Shown: positions 1 to 7,213, numbered from the stretch's first letter. The stretch: 15,877 bases of DNA from JBHIBA01 sp046758845 (GCA_046758845.1 JBHIBA010000079.1:1-15877); one strand, 5' to 3'. The notes: generated by a model not told the origin, from the sequence alone. Numbers and translations are program-made.

Positions 1-831
1 CTGGGCGTAATGACGCCCGGCGATAGGGGCCATCGAGGGGCCGGAGCCGATGGCATGAATGGGGGCGGCGGCCATCTCTGCCGCGTCCATCACGCCGCCC
101 TTCGAGGTGAGCATCAGAAGACGGCCCTTGAAGCCCGACGATCGCAGCCGATCAGATAGCCCGCGGAGGTAGCTGGACATGAGCGGCTTGAGGGAAGCGT
201 CCAGGCAGGCCGAGGAGGCGCGGCGGTACTCGCGGAGAATCGGGTTGAGAACGTGGGAGAGCGTATAAGGGACGTCCGGCAGATGTTCATCGAGAAGCCG
301 ACCGACCCGCTCCTCGTGGGCCGGATTGACGGTGGACCAGAGCAGACAGACCGCAACGGCTTCCACCTTCAGGTCGCGCACCCGTCCGAGGATTTCGATG
401 ACCGCCTTTTCGTCCAGGGGCTCGACGACTTCTCCATCGGAGCGGATGCGCTCGGGAACCTCGAAGGTCAGCGCTCGGGGGATATAGGGTTTCGAAAAGG
501 GAACAGAGAAATTAAAGGGTTCGATCCGCCCGCCTTCCCGAAAGACGAGAATGTCGGGATGGCCCTTTGTAGTCAGAAAGGCGGTCTTGGCCGTGCTTCC
601 AGTGATGACGGCGTTAACGGCATGGGTCGTGCCGTGGATGAAAAGGTCCCCGCGGGAGAGCAATTGCTCCGGAGTCAGCGACAGGCTCTCGGCGGCGGCG
701 CGGACGGCGGCCAGAATGCCCTCTACCGGGTCATGGGGGGTTGTGGGCGCCTTGAACACATGGAGGCTGCCCGAGTCGTCTTCCAGAACCAGGTCCGTAA
801 AAGTGCCGCCGGTATCCACAGCGAACCGCAT
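1..831 (-). CDS. hyuA: Hydantoinase A / oxoprolinase-family protein, N-terminal part (gene runs off the left edge)
   Basis: This is the first 277 codons of a HyuA-type subunit; the gene continues beyond base 1. The family performs ATP-dependent opening of cyclic amides (N-methylhydantoin, 5-oxoproline) or, in acetone carboxylases, substrate phosphorylation, usually together with a HyuB-type partner encoded next to it. Seen here: the N-terminal phosphate-binding signature VDTGGTFTD at residues 5-13, the HGTTHAVNAV segment near residue 70, PRALTFEVPERI near 120, and the ASKHA-domain stretch SKGGVMDAAEMAAAP followed by IGSGPS close to the window edge. The ATG at 831-829 is chosen because the family signature begins five residues later, a stop lies in frame just upstream, and GGGGG lies 8 bases before it. 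It is divergent from the GntR-ferredoxin oxidoreductase unit. The substrate cannot be told from this part: hydantoins, oxoproline, a ureide or acetone-like substrates are all possible. The family call is firm. Confidence 0.88.
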   Translation of the reverse strand, partial: MRFAVDTGGTFTDLVLEDDSGSLHVFKAPTTPHDPVEGILAAVRAAAESLSLTPEQLLSRGDLFIHGTTHAVNAVITGSTAKTAFLTTKGHPDILVFREGGRIEPFNFSVPFSKPYIPRALTFEVPERIRSDGEVVEPLDEKAVIEILGRVRDLKVEAVAVCLLWSTVNPAHEERVGRLLDEHLPDVPYTLSHVLNPILREYRRASSACLDASLKPLMSSYLRGLSDRLRSSGFKGRLLMLTSKGGVMDAAEMAAAPIHAIGSGPSMAPIAGRHYAQ

Positions 832-1125
832 CTATGGCATCCCCCTTCTGCTTCTCCTTTCCACGAAGTGAACCCTCGCGCCAGGCCGGCTGAATCCGAA
901 TTCGACCTGTGCCCAAAACCCCGCCGATGAAGTGCACGTCACGCTGGCGATCTTACCCTGCGTCCTCATTTGGAGTCCCTCGTCCTGGACGGGGGGACAG
1001 CGGACTTCAGCGGATCTTCTCCGAGGGTCGGTCGATGGAAGGGCCCGCCGAACAGCATTGTTGCAAAAGGGAACGAGATTCAGAAACGAACGAGTCAGAA
1101 AACGAATTCTACACCGATACGAATT

Positions 1126-1155
1126 TCTATACGGGATTCCGGAACGAGCGGTCAA
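1126..1155 (-). promoter_or_regulatory. Predicted sigma70-type promoter for the hydantoinase gene
   Basis: Read on the minus strand: TTGACC (1155-1150), an 18-base spacer, then TATAGA (1131-1126). Both boxes match consensus at five of six positions. It points at the hydantoinase gene with a leader of about 290 bases. The direct repeat ACGAATTCT/ACGAATTTCT lies at and just downstream of the -10 box and could be a regulator site. Confidence 0.5.
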
Positions 1156-1291
1156 GGGAATTCATCTGGCGGCCCCCTGCCCAACCAGACAGCAAAGCCC
1201 CCCGAGCCCCCCGAATAAAGGCCCGCTTTTGGAGCCCCAGAGAAGGTCTTTCGACAGGAACAAAAAAATTCGGAATACCCCAAAAAAGCTC

Positions 1292-1321
1292 TTGACAAAG
1301 GTAAGCGATTATAGATATTCT
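1292..1321 (+). promoter_or_regulatory. Predicted sigma70-type promoter for the GntR-oxidoreductase operon
   Basis: A perfect TTGACA -35 box (1292-1297), an 18-base spacer and a TATTCT -10 box (1316-1321, four of six). A-tracts lie upstream of the -35 box. The inverted repeat at 1322-1337 begins at the base following the -10 box. Transcription would start near 1328, about 70 bases before the regulator start codon. Confidence 0.5.
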
Positions 1322-1337
1322 AATTGTCAGGCCAATT
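1322..1337. promoter_or_regulatory. Inverted repeat, candidate operator of the GntR regulator
   Basis: AATTG (1322-1326), six bases, CAATT (1333-1337): a perfect 5-bp dyad covering the expected transcription start. Dyads with short arms next to the regulator's own promoter are typical of GntR/FadR autoregulation. I did not find a second copy at the leftward promoter by eye, so assignment to this regulator is an inference from position. Confidence 0.35.
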
Positions 1338-1396
1338 TTTTGTACCTGGGATTCGTGAATCGACCTCTGGATACGCAGGGAAAAAGGGGAGTTCGC

Positions 1397-2200
1397 TTGC
1401 AGCTTCATGAAGTAAAGAAGAACCGGGTGTATGAGGCCATCGTCAACCAGGTTCTGAGTCTGATTGCCCAAGGACAACTGAAGAGCGGCGACCGCCTTCC
1501 GCCCGAAAGGGACCTTGTCGAGTCCTTTAACGTAAGCCGGGCCTCGGTGAGAGAGGCGATCTGCGTCCTGGAGTCTCTGGGCTTGGTGGAGAGCCGGGTG
1601 GGGAGCGGGACGTACGTTACAACGCCCAAGGTCGAGAACCTGATCCAGCCCCTGGCGCTGACCATTCTGCAGGAGCAGGACAACCTTCAGGAGATCTTCG
1701 AGGCCCGCCGGCTCATTGAGCCTTACCTCGCGGGTCTGGCCGCCGAGCGGGCGACGCAAGCGGAAAAGGAAGAGTTGGCGGCCATCGTCGAGCGCCACGC
1801 TCGCCTGGTGGCCAAGGGGGAGACGGGAGCCGAGGCCGACGTGGACTTTCACCTAGCCATCGCCCGCGCGGCCCGTAACCAGGTCCTCTTGCGGTTGATT
1901 GACGGGATCCACGATCTTTTGGGGAAAAGCCGGGACTCCAGCTTCCAGGTCGGGGGGCGGCCAAAACAATCTCTGAACGGCCACCTGAAAGTCCTCGAAG
2001 CCATCCAACGCGAGGACAGCCCGGGGGCGCGCATCGCCATGGACGATCACCTGTCTCGAGTAGAAGAATTCGTCCGGAAAAGCATTGAGAAGCAGATGTC
2101 CCTGGCCGGCCGTCCGCAAGACGGAGCAAACAGGCTCGCGGGCGGCGCGGCGTCCGGGAACCGGCGTGACACGCACGAAGGCCGGGTGCATCACGGATAA
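1397..2200 (+). CDS. GntR-family transcriptional regulator, FadR (FCD) subfamily
   Basis: A 267-residue cytoplasmic DNA-binding regulator. The winged helix-turn-helix spans about residues 10-74, with the family pattern SGDRLPPERDL (30-40), NVSRASVREAI (45-55) and the wing GSGTYV (69-74). The C-terminal FCD ligand domain follows, with the complete metal/ligand set Asp148, His152, His196 and His218. FCD proteins usually sense small carboxylates such as lactate, glycolate, citrate or gluconate. The start is TTG at 1397, with AGGGGAG at 1385-1391 at proper distance; the open frame extends farther left, but the protein family begins here and no better start codon is seen. The last 30 or so residues are a Gly/Arg-rich tail outside the usual domain. 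It lies 59 bases upstream of the oxidoreductase genes in the same direction, so it is probably co-transcribed with them and senses their substrate. Confidence 0.9.
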   Translation: MQLHEVKKNRVYEAIVNQVLSLIAQGQLKSGDRLPPERDLVESFNVSRASVREAICVLESLGLVESRVGSGTYVTTPKVENLIQPLALTILQEQDNLQEIFEARRLIEPYLAGLAAERATQAEKEELAAIVERHARLVAKGETGAEADVDFHLAIARAARNQVLLRLIDGIHDLLGKSRDSSFQVGGRPKQSLNGHLKVLEAIQREDSPGARIAMDDHLSRVEEFVRKSIEKQMSLAGRPQDGANRLAGGAASGNRRDTHEGRVHHG

Positions 2201-2259
2201 CGAGGGCCGACAACCTTCATCTTTCTAGCGCGCGGCGCCGCGGCGGGAGGAGAGAGAGA

Positions 2260-3408
2260 ATGAGTATCGTTGCAATCGAAATCGTCTACCGCGGAATTTT
2301 CCAGAAGCAGCTGGCCGGCAAGATCAGCCGCGCCCTGGTGTTTGCGGCCAGGAAGAGCGGAAAGATTGGCATTTCCTTCGGCCGGTACGGGGATTCGCCC
2401 GAGCGCAACGGCATCCCCGCCAAGCAGTTTGCCTACATTGCGGAGAGCCCCGAAGAGTTGGAGGAGGTGGCAGCGCAGTACGAACCCAAGAGCGTGGACG
2501 TGTCCATCGTGGTGGATGACACCCTTTGCAAGGGTGTGGAATCCTGGGGTTGGTACGGCCTTCAGCCCATCAATGCACTGACGAAAGAGAAGGGCGTGCT
2601 TCTCATCACTTCCAAAAAATCAGCCGACGACCTCATTCCGCAAATCCACAAGAAGGACGTTGCCTACCAGCTCTGCATCGTGGACGGCGAGGCCAGCTTC
2701 GCCGGACTGTGGGTGTACAAGAACGATCACACCGATGCCCGGGTCCTCGGGGCCGTGGCCAAGGTCTGCCCCCAGTTGGCCGGCCTGCCAGCCGTCGAAG
2801 CGACCATCCGGGAAAACCTCAAGGACGATGACGCCCTGGTAGAATCTGCCCATACCTCCTACGAAGACGCCCGCCTGAGAACGGTCAATCCCGGGGAGGG
2901 CGACGCGGAGGAGCCCTTCAGGTTCGACCAGCCCGGCTGGAAGAACATGGAAGAAGCTCTCGTGGTCCGGGGGATCGAGGTCGGCGGAGGCTTCCACGGA
3001 GAAGAGGGGGGGGGCTACCAGCCCGGGCGAAACCCCTACTTCAAGAAGTGGAGCACGCGGACCATGCGGCCGGTGATCAACTTCGCCACCTGCACCAAGT
3101 GCACCCTGTGCTGGATCGCCTGTCCGGACTCCTGCTTTGACGTCACCGCCGACTTCTATTACGACGCCAACATGGAGTCTTGCTGCGGCTGCGGGGTCTG
3201 CGACCAGATTTGCCCGGTGGAGGAATGCATCGTGATGGTCAACGAGACCGCCTTCTCGGACCGCGAAAGCCAGTTCGAGATGTACAAGGAAAACCCGCAG
3301 GAGTATGAGAAGTGGCGGGCCGAGGTGGTGGCCGCAGGCCGAGTTGAAAACCGCAACCCCGTGACCGGGCTCTCGCCGGTCTTTGGAGGACTTCCCCATG
3401 GCGCCTGA
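2260..3408 (+). CDS. Oxalate (2-oxoacid):ferredoxin oxidoreductase, fused gamma-delta subunit
   Basis: A 382-residue subunit joining a POR gamma domain (about residues 5-190) to a delta-type ferredoxin domain (about 265-335). The ferredoxin part has two [4Fe-4S] motifs: Cys278, 281, 284, 288 followed by Pro, and Cys308, 311, 314, 318 followed by Pro. It carries electrons from the TPP site to ferredoxin. The gamma-delta fusion, followed by separate alpha and beta genes, is the arrangement I recall for Moorella thermoacetica oxalate oxidoreductase; in archaeal pyruvate enzymes gamma and delta are separate. Odd: the usual Gly-rich RGRGGQG loop near the start of gamma subunits is here RGIFQKQ (residues 11-17). 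There is a C-terminal extension of about 50 residues after the cluster domain. ATG at 2260 is preceded by GGAGGAG (2246-2252). A perfect 12-bp GC palindrome lies at 2231-2242 in the leader. The stop overlaps the alpha start. Confidence 0.88.
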   Translation: MSIVAIEIVYRGIFQKQLAGKISRALVFAARKSGKIGISFGRYGDSPERNGIPAKQFAYIAESPEELEEVAAQYEPKSVDVSIVVDDTLCKGVESWGWYGLQPINALTKEKGVLLITSKKSADDLIPQIHKKDVAYQLCIVDGEASFAGLWVYKNDHTDARVLGAVAKVCPQLAGLPAVEATIRENLKDDDALVESAHTSYEDARLRTVNPGEGDAEEPFRFDQPGWKNMEEALVVRGIEVGGGFHGEEGGGYQPGRNPYFKKWSTRTMRPVINFATCTKCTLCWIACPDSCFDVTADFYYDANMESCCGCGVCDQICPVEECIVMVNETAFSDRESQFEMYKENPQEYEKWRAEVVAAGRVENRNPVTGLSPVFGGLPHGA

Positions 3409-4612
3409 GACCGCAGTCCTCGAACGCGAGGAGCTAATCAGCGGCAGCGAGGCCATCGCCCACGCGTGCCGCCTCGCCGACGTGGACGTCATCACCGCTT
3501 ATCCCATCCGGCCCTATGACACCGTCATGCAGTTCGTCGCCAGGATGATCGCCGACGGCGACATGGACGCCGATTACATCGTGGCCGAGAGCGAGCACTC
3601 GCAATTCGAGATCGTCAAGCACGCCTCAGCCGTCGGGGCGCGCGTCTTCTCCGGCAGCAGCGGCGTGGGCTGGTTTTACGCCATGGAGGCGCTGGCCGTG
3701 ACGGCGGGGCTTCGTCTTCCCGTCGTCGCCATGGTGGGCAACCGCGCCCTGGACGACCCGGGGGCCTTCGGCTGCGAACACAACGACGCCCTGGCCGTCC
3801 GCGACCTGGGCTGGATGCTGAACTGGGTTGACACCGCCCAGGAGGCCCTGGATACCGCCCTGATGGCCTTCCGCGTGGCCGAGAACCGAAAGGTCATGCT
3901 CCCCTGCGCCATCGCCACCGACGGGGCCTTCCTCACCCACAGCCAGCATCTGGTCAAGGTGCCCGATGAGGAGTCCGTCGGCAAGTACCTGCCCCCCTAC
4001 GACCGGGGCGAACTACGGCTGCATCCCGACAACCCCATCACCATCGCTCCGCAGGTGAACGAGGACTGGCTCATGGAGATGCGCAAGCAGAGCGATGAGG
4101 CGATGAAGCGGGCGCGAGGCATACTGGAGGAGGCCCATGCCGACTTCCGGGCTCAGTTCGGTCGGGGCGGCGAGTCCCCCTATTACGAGGAGTACATGAC
4201 CGAGGGCGCCGAGGCCGTCATCCTCGGGATGGGCACCCTGGCCCTTCCCGCTCGAGTGGCCGTCCGCAAGGCCCGGGAGGCGGGCAAAAAGATCGGCTTC
4301 GTCCGCATCAAGTGGTTCCGCCCCTTCGGAACTGAGGCCGTCCGGGATTGCCTGAGCAAGTTCAAGGCGGTGGGCATCGTCGATCGGGATTATTCCTTCG
4401 GTTCCCCCAACTCTGGCGGGGTGCTGTACACGGAGATCCGCTCCGTTCTTTACGAAGCCGCGCCCCGCCCCCACGTCCTGGGGTTCGTCGCCGGGCTGGG
4501 GGGTCGCGAGGTGACGTTAGAGGCGACCGAGGAGATGATCGACCAGACCCTGGCGGCTGCGGCCAATGGAAAAGTCGAAACGGCGGTTCGCTGGGTCGAC
4601 GTGAGGGAGTGA
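3398..4612 (+). CDS. Oxalate (2-oxoacid):ferredoxin oxidoreductase, alpha subunit
   Basis: A 404-residue alpha subunit with the pyrimidine-binding TPP domain and domain II. It is homologous to PorA throughout: AESEHS near 63-68, the GLRLPVV segment at 104-110, KWFRPFG, and FVAGLGGREVT near the end. The substrate motif is YPIRP (35-39), not the YPITP of pyruvate and 2-oxoglutarate enzymes. Arg38, Arg116, Asp119 and Phe124 match, with a constant shift of seven, Arg31, Arg109, Asp112 and Phe117, which I recall as the substrate-site and switch-loop residues of Moorella oxalate oxidoreductase. This is the main evidence for oxalate as substrate: oxalate to two CO2 plus two reduced-ferredoxin electrons, without CoA. 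The start is ATG 3398 with GGAGGA at 3385-3390, overlapping the gamma-delta stop by 11 bases. A generic annotation would be pyruvate:ferredoxin oxidoreductase alpha. Family is certain; substrate is a strong inference. Confidence 0.9.
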   Translation: MAPETAVLEREELISGSEAIAHACRLADVDVITAYPIRPYDTVMQFVARMIADGDMDADYIVAESEHSQFEIVKHASAVGARVFSGSSGVGWFYAMEALAVTAGLRLPVVAMVGNRALDDPGAFGCEHNDALAVRDLGWMLNWVDTAQEALDTALMAFRVAENRKVMLPCAIATDGAFLTHSQHLVKVPDEESVGKYLPPYDRGELRLHPDNPITIAPQVNEDWLMEMRKQSDEAMKRARGILEEAHADFRAQFGRGGESPYYEEYMTEGAEAVILGMGTLALPARVAVRKAREAGKKIGFVRIKWFRPFGTEAVRDCLSKFKAVGIVDRDYSFGSPNSGGVLYTEIRSVLYEAAPRPHVLGFVAGLGGREVTLEATEEMIDQTLAAAANGKVETAVRWVDVRE

Positions 4613-4617
4613 GAAAC

Positions 4618-5619
4618 ATGGCGGAAGAAATTGGAACCCAAGTCCTCGAACCGGTCAAGAAGCTCAAGAGCATCCCCCTCAAGCTGATCGAGGAGTATTT
4701 CACCTCCGGCCACCGGACCTGCCAGGGTTGCGAGTCCGCCCTGGTGATGAAGCTCATGGCCAAGGCCGCCGGCCCCCGGACCGTCATCCTGGGCAGCACC
4801 GGCTGCATGTACGTGGCTAACACCACCTATTACTCCACGCCCTGGGTGGTGCCCTGGATGCACACCCAGCTCGGCTCGTCGGGCTCGGCCGCCACCGGGA
4901 CAGCGGCGGGTCTTAACGCCCTGATGCGCAAGGGGAAGATTCCCGAGGAGCCCATCAACGTCATCGCCTTCTGCGGCGACGGCGGGGGGATGGACATGGG
5001 CATTTCCGCCATCTCGGCCGCTCTCCAGCACACCGAGTACAACCTGCTCATCATCCTGTATGATAACGAGTCTTACGCCAACACGGATATCCAGGTGTCC
5101 GGGGCCTCGCCCTGGGGAGTGAACACCACCTTCAGCCCGCCGGGCAAGAAGCACCGGATCCTCCACACACGATGGAAGAAGAACATGGCGGGGATGATGG
5201 CGGTGGGCCATCCGGAGTGCCGCTTTGTGGCCACCGCTGACGCCTCCTATCCCACCGACCTCATCGACAAGGTCCGCAGAGGGCTCAGCACGCCGGGGCC
5301 GGCCTTCATCCACACCCTGGACCCCTGCCCCAAGGGGTGGGACTACGACCCCTACTTCTCCCACGAGCTGGGCGAGCTGGCCTGCGAGACGGGCATCTGG
5401 CCGCTCTTCTCGTTTGAGAACGGGAAGATCTCCTTCCAGAAACCCACGCGGGATCTCATCAAGGGCTACAAGAAGCGCAAGCCCGTGCGGGAGTACATGG
5501 AAAAGCAGGGCCGCTTCGCCCACTTTACCAACGAGGACTACGAATACTTCCAGAAGAAGATCGACGAGCAGTGGGAGAAGTGGCAGGTCCCCGGAGCCAT
5601 TCCCATCATCAAGGATTGA
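4618..5619 (+). CDS. Oxalate (2-oxoacid):ferredoxin oxidoreductase, beta subunit
   Basis: A 333-residue beta subunit, which binds the TPP diphosphate and the proximal [4Fe-4S] cluster. Cluster ligands fit Cys35 and Cys38 (CQGC), Cys63 (GSTGC) and Cys237 (DPCPKGW). The TPP/Mg motif starts at GDGGG (120-124), with Asn150 in the YDNESYANTD segment about 30 residues later. Pyruvate enzymes commonly have NTG in that place; here it is NTD (155-157). The gene lies five bases after the alpha stop, with GAGGGAG (4603-4609) inside the end of alpha, so translation is coupled. It ends the operon: a strong terminator follows 30 bases later. Its length is typical of separate PorB chains. Family is certain; the oxalate assignment rests on the alpha subunit and the gene order. 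Confidence 0.9.
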   Translation: MAEEIGTQVLEPVKKLKSIPLKLIEEYFTSGHRTCQGCESALVMKLMAKAAGPRTVILGSTGCMYVANTTYYSTPWVVPWMHTQLGSSGSAATGTAAGLNALMRKGKIPEEPINVIAFCGDGGGMDMGISAISAALQHTEYNLLIILYDNESYANTDIQVSGASPWGVNTTFSPPGKKHRILHTRWKKNMAGMMAVGHPECRFVATADASYPTDLIDKVRRGLSTPGPAFIHTLDPCPKGWDYDPYFSHELGELACETGIWPLFSFENGKISFQKPTRDLIKGYKKRKPVREYMEKQGRFAHFTNEDYEYFQKKIDEQWEKWQVPGAIPIIKD

Positions 5620-5650
5620 GCCCGGCTGTTTTACCCTCTGACGCGTGATT

Positions 5651-5686
5651 GGGGCCTTTGGGAAATTCCCGAAGGCCCTTTTTTTT
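5651..5686 (+). terminator. Intrinsic terminator of the GntR-oxidoreductase operon
   Basis: A 12-bp stem, 5652-5663 with 5667-5678, including one G-T wobble pair; loop AAT; then eight T at 5679-5686. It lies 32 bases after the beta stop codon and separates the oxidoreductase unit from the transporter unit. Confidence 0.92.
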
Positions 5687-5756
5687 GGCTCGGGCGCGGC
5701 TTCGAGATCGCATCACCCAAATCCCCCCCCCAGAGGATTTGGCGCAAAAACCGTCG

Positions 5757-5785
5757 TTGACACTGAGCGTCCACCGGAATATGCT
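5757..5785 (+). promoter_or_regulatory. Predicted sigma70-type promoter of the ABC importer operon
   Basis: A perfect TTGACA (5757-5762), a 17-base spacer and TATGCT (5780-5785, four of six). The leader to the binding-protein start is about 135 bases and contains small dyads, for example AGTT-CCCG-AACT around 5878-5889. Spacing and -35 box are optimal. Confidence 0.6.
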
Positions 5786-5928
5786 GATGAGACTTCATAA
5801 GCGAACTTGGATAGTTGGCCGACTGTCTGGAACGATGGGACGCCGGAGCAACCGGAACCTCGGTGGTCCGCAGAGAAGTTCCCGAACTGCTGGACCTCCA
5901 GGGTTCTCCGTACGAAGGAGGGTATGAC

Positions 5929-7179
5929 ATGAGACGAAGTGCGGGTTGGATCACTTTCGCGGCGGCGTTGGTCTTCGCCACGGGTCTCTGCTTCTCGCCT
6001 GCCTACGGTCAGGACGTGATCAAGATCGGGATGACCAACTCCTTCAGCGGGCCGTTTCAGACCCCCGCGACCAAGGTCTGGCAGGGGGCCCGGGCCTGGG
6101 AAGCGTGGATCAACGCCAAGGGCGGGATCTTTGTCAAGGACAAGGGGAAGAAGCTCAAGGTCAAGCTCATCTACTATGACGACGAGACCAGCCGGGAAAC
6201 CCTGGCCAGACTTTATGAGCGTCTGGCCGTCACCGACAAAGTTGATTTCTTCTTTGCCCCTTACTCGAGCGGGCAGACCATCGTCGTGGCGGCGATCGCC
6301 GACAAATACAAGAAGCTGATGCTCACCACGTCGGCCTCCGCGCCGAAGATCTACAAACAGGGTTATGAGTACATCGTTCAGGGGATTGAGCGGTCCGACG
6401 AGTTCGGACGTCCTTACGTCGACCTGATCAAGCACGTGGACCCCAAGCACCTCCGCCTGGCGATGGTTTATGAGGACTCCCTCTTCCCCAAGACCGTGGC
6501 CACCACGGTTAAGAAGATAGCGGAAAAGCTGGGCTTCAAGATCGTCTTCTTCGACAAGATGCCCCGAGGCGCCAAGGACGTCACGCCGGTCCTCAGCCGG
6601 GTGCGTCAGATCAAGCCCGATCACATCTACATCATCGCGCTGGCCGGGACCAGCATCACGGCGGTGCGGCAGGCGGTCGAGGTCAAGCTGCACGCCCGCT
6701 CCATCGGCGTCCTGGACAACGGGATGTACTACTACAAAAACGCCCTGGGCGGGAAAATCTTGAGGGACATCATCGGACCCGTGGAATGGGACATGAGCCA
6801 GCGCTACAAGATCGATTACGGGCCCGATAACGACGAGTTCAAAACCTGGCACGATAAGCTCTTCCCTCAGAAAAAGCACCAATTGGACAACCACTCGCCG
6901 TTGGGGTTCAACGTGGGGCTCATGCTCCAGCGGGCCATCGAGGAAGCCGGGACCTTAGATTCGAAAAAGCTCCGAAAGGTCTTTTGCGCCCTCAACATGA
7001 CAACCCTCGTCGGCCCCCAGCGCTGGGAGTGCGACACTGGCATGATGCACCGACCCAAGAATGGAGGGAAACCCACCATCGTCACCCAGTGGCGTGGGGA
7101 CGCCTCCACCGTAACCGTCTGGCCGCCGAAGTTCGGCGACCTGAACAAGCTGGTCTTCCCGAAAAGGCCCTTTCAATAG
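5929..7179 (+). CDS. livK: Periplasmic substrate-binding protein of a branched-chain-amino-acid/amide-type (HAAT) ABC importer
   Basis: A 416-residue exported protein that captures the substrate for the permeases encoded downstream. A Sec signal peptide is seen: Arg2-Arg3, a hydrophobic stretch 8-22, and a likely cut after AYG at 25-27. The Cys at 21 is preceded by Leu, not a lipobox residue, so this is not an obvious lipoprotein. The mature part is a Peripla_BP_6 type I fold: IKIGMTNSFSGPF (31-43), an ARLYERLA helix, FFAPYSSGQT, and TTSASAPKIY with the Ser/Thr-rich carboxylate-contact region usual in this family. The start is ATG 5929 with AAGGAGGG at 5915-5922, the strongest ribosome site in this operon. 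The symbol reflects family only. The ligand is unknown: relatives bind branched-chain amino acids, short amides, urea or aromatic and small carboxylates. A neighbouring oxalate enzyme makes oxalate or an oxalate precursor an attractive but untested ligand. Confidence 0.9.
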   Translation: MRRSAGWITFAAALVFATGLCFSPAYGQDVIKIGMTNSFSGPFQTPATKVWQGARAWEAWINAKGGIFVKDKGKKLKVKLIYYDDETSRETLARLYERLAVTDKVDFFFAPYSSGQTIVVAAIADKYKKLMLTTSASAPKIYKQGYEYIVQGIERSDEFGRPYVDLIKHVDPKHLRLAMVYEDSLFPKTVATTVKKIAEKLGFKIVFFDKMPRGAKDVTPVLSRVRQIKPDHIYIIALAGTSITAVRQAVEVKLHARSIGVLDNGMYYYKNALGGKILRDIIGPVEWDMSQRYKIDYGPDNDEFKTWHDKLFPQKKHQLDNHSPLGFNVGLMLQRAIEEAGTLDSKKLRKVFCALNMTTLVGPQRWECDTGMMHRPKNGGKPTIVTQWRGDASTVTVWPPKFGDLNKLVFPKRPFQ

Positions 7180-7213
7180 GCCAGCGAATCACCTCTGTAG
7201 ACACATTCTGACG

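Larger units (their letters stand above)
832..1396. other. Divergent intergenic control region
   Basis: No credible gene lies in these 565 bases; the open frame running into the regulator from the left encodes low-complexity sequence with no recognisable domain. The region holds a leftward promoter (1126-1155), a rightward promoter (1292-1321) and an inverted repeat at the latter. Between 1072 and 1148 the motif ACGAA or GAACGAG recurs several times, including ACGAATTCT at 1102-1110 and ACGAATTTCT at 1119-1128. Two A-tracts (1262-1268 and 1282-1287) about two helical turns apart lie upstream of the rightward -35 box, as in UP elements or bent DNA. The leader of the leftward transcript would be about 290 bases. 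Confidence 0.6.

Noticed and set aside
253..930. Plus-strand open frame of 225 codons
   Set aside because: It is antisense to the hydantoinase gene, which shows clear family motifs on the other strand; open antisense frames are expected at this G+C.
1072..1148. ACGAA/GAACGAG repeats as a true iteron array
   Set aside because: The copies are short, unevenly spaced and imperfect; there is no replication protein gene nearby. At most they are regulator sites.
932..1396. Upstream extension of the GntR reading frame (155 extra codons)
   Set aside because: The extension has no recognisable domain, runs across the predicted promoter, and a TTG with a good ribosome site begins exactly at the family's usual N-terminus.
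4450..5523. Minus-strand open frame of 357 codons
   Set aside because: It is the antisense shadow of the beta subunit gene, rich in Gly/Asp/Val/His repeats without domain character.
2260..5619. Annotation as pyruvate or 2-oxoglutarate:ferredoxin oxidoreductase
   Set aside because: The YPIRP motif and the four residues matching the oxalate enzyme argue against it. It remains the fallback if enzyme tests fail, because overall similarity to PorA/PorB is high.
5929..5991. Lipoprotein signal in the binding protein (Cys21)
   Set aside because: The residue before Cys is Leu and the lipobox pattern is not met; a normal signal peptidase I site after AYG fits better.
5713..6894. Minus-strand open frame of 393 codons
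   Set aside because: It is antisense to the substrate-binding protein gene and crosses its promoter; no protein family is recognisable.
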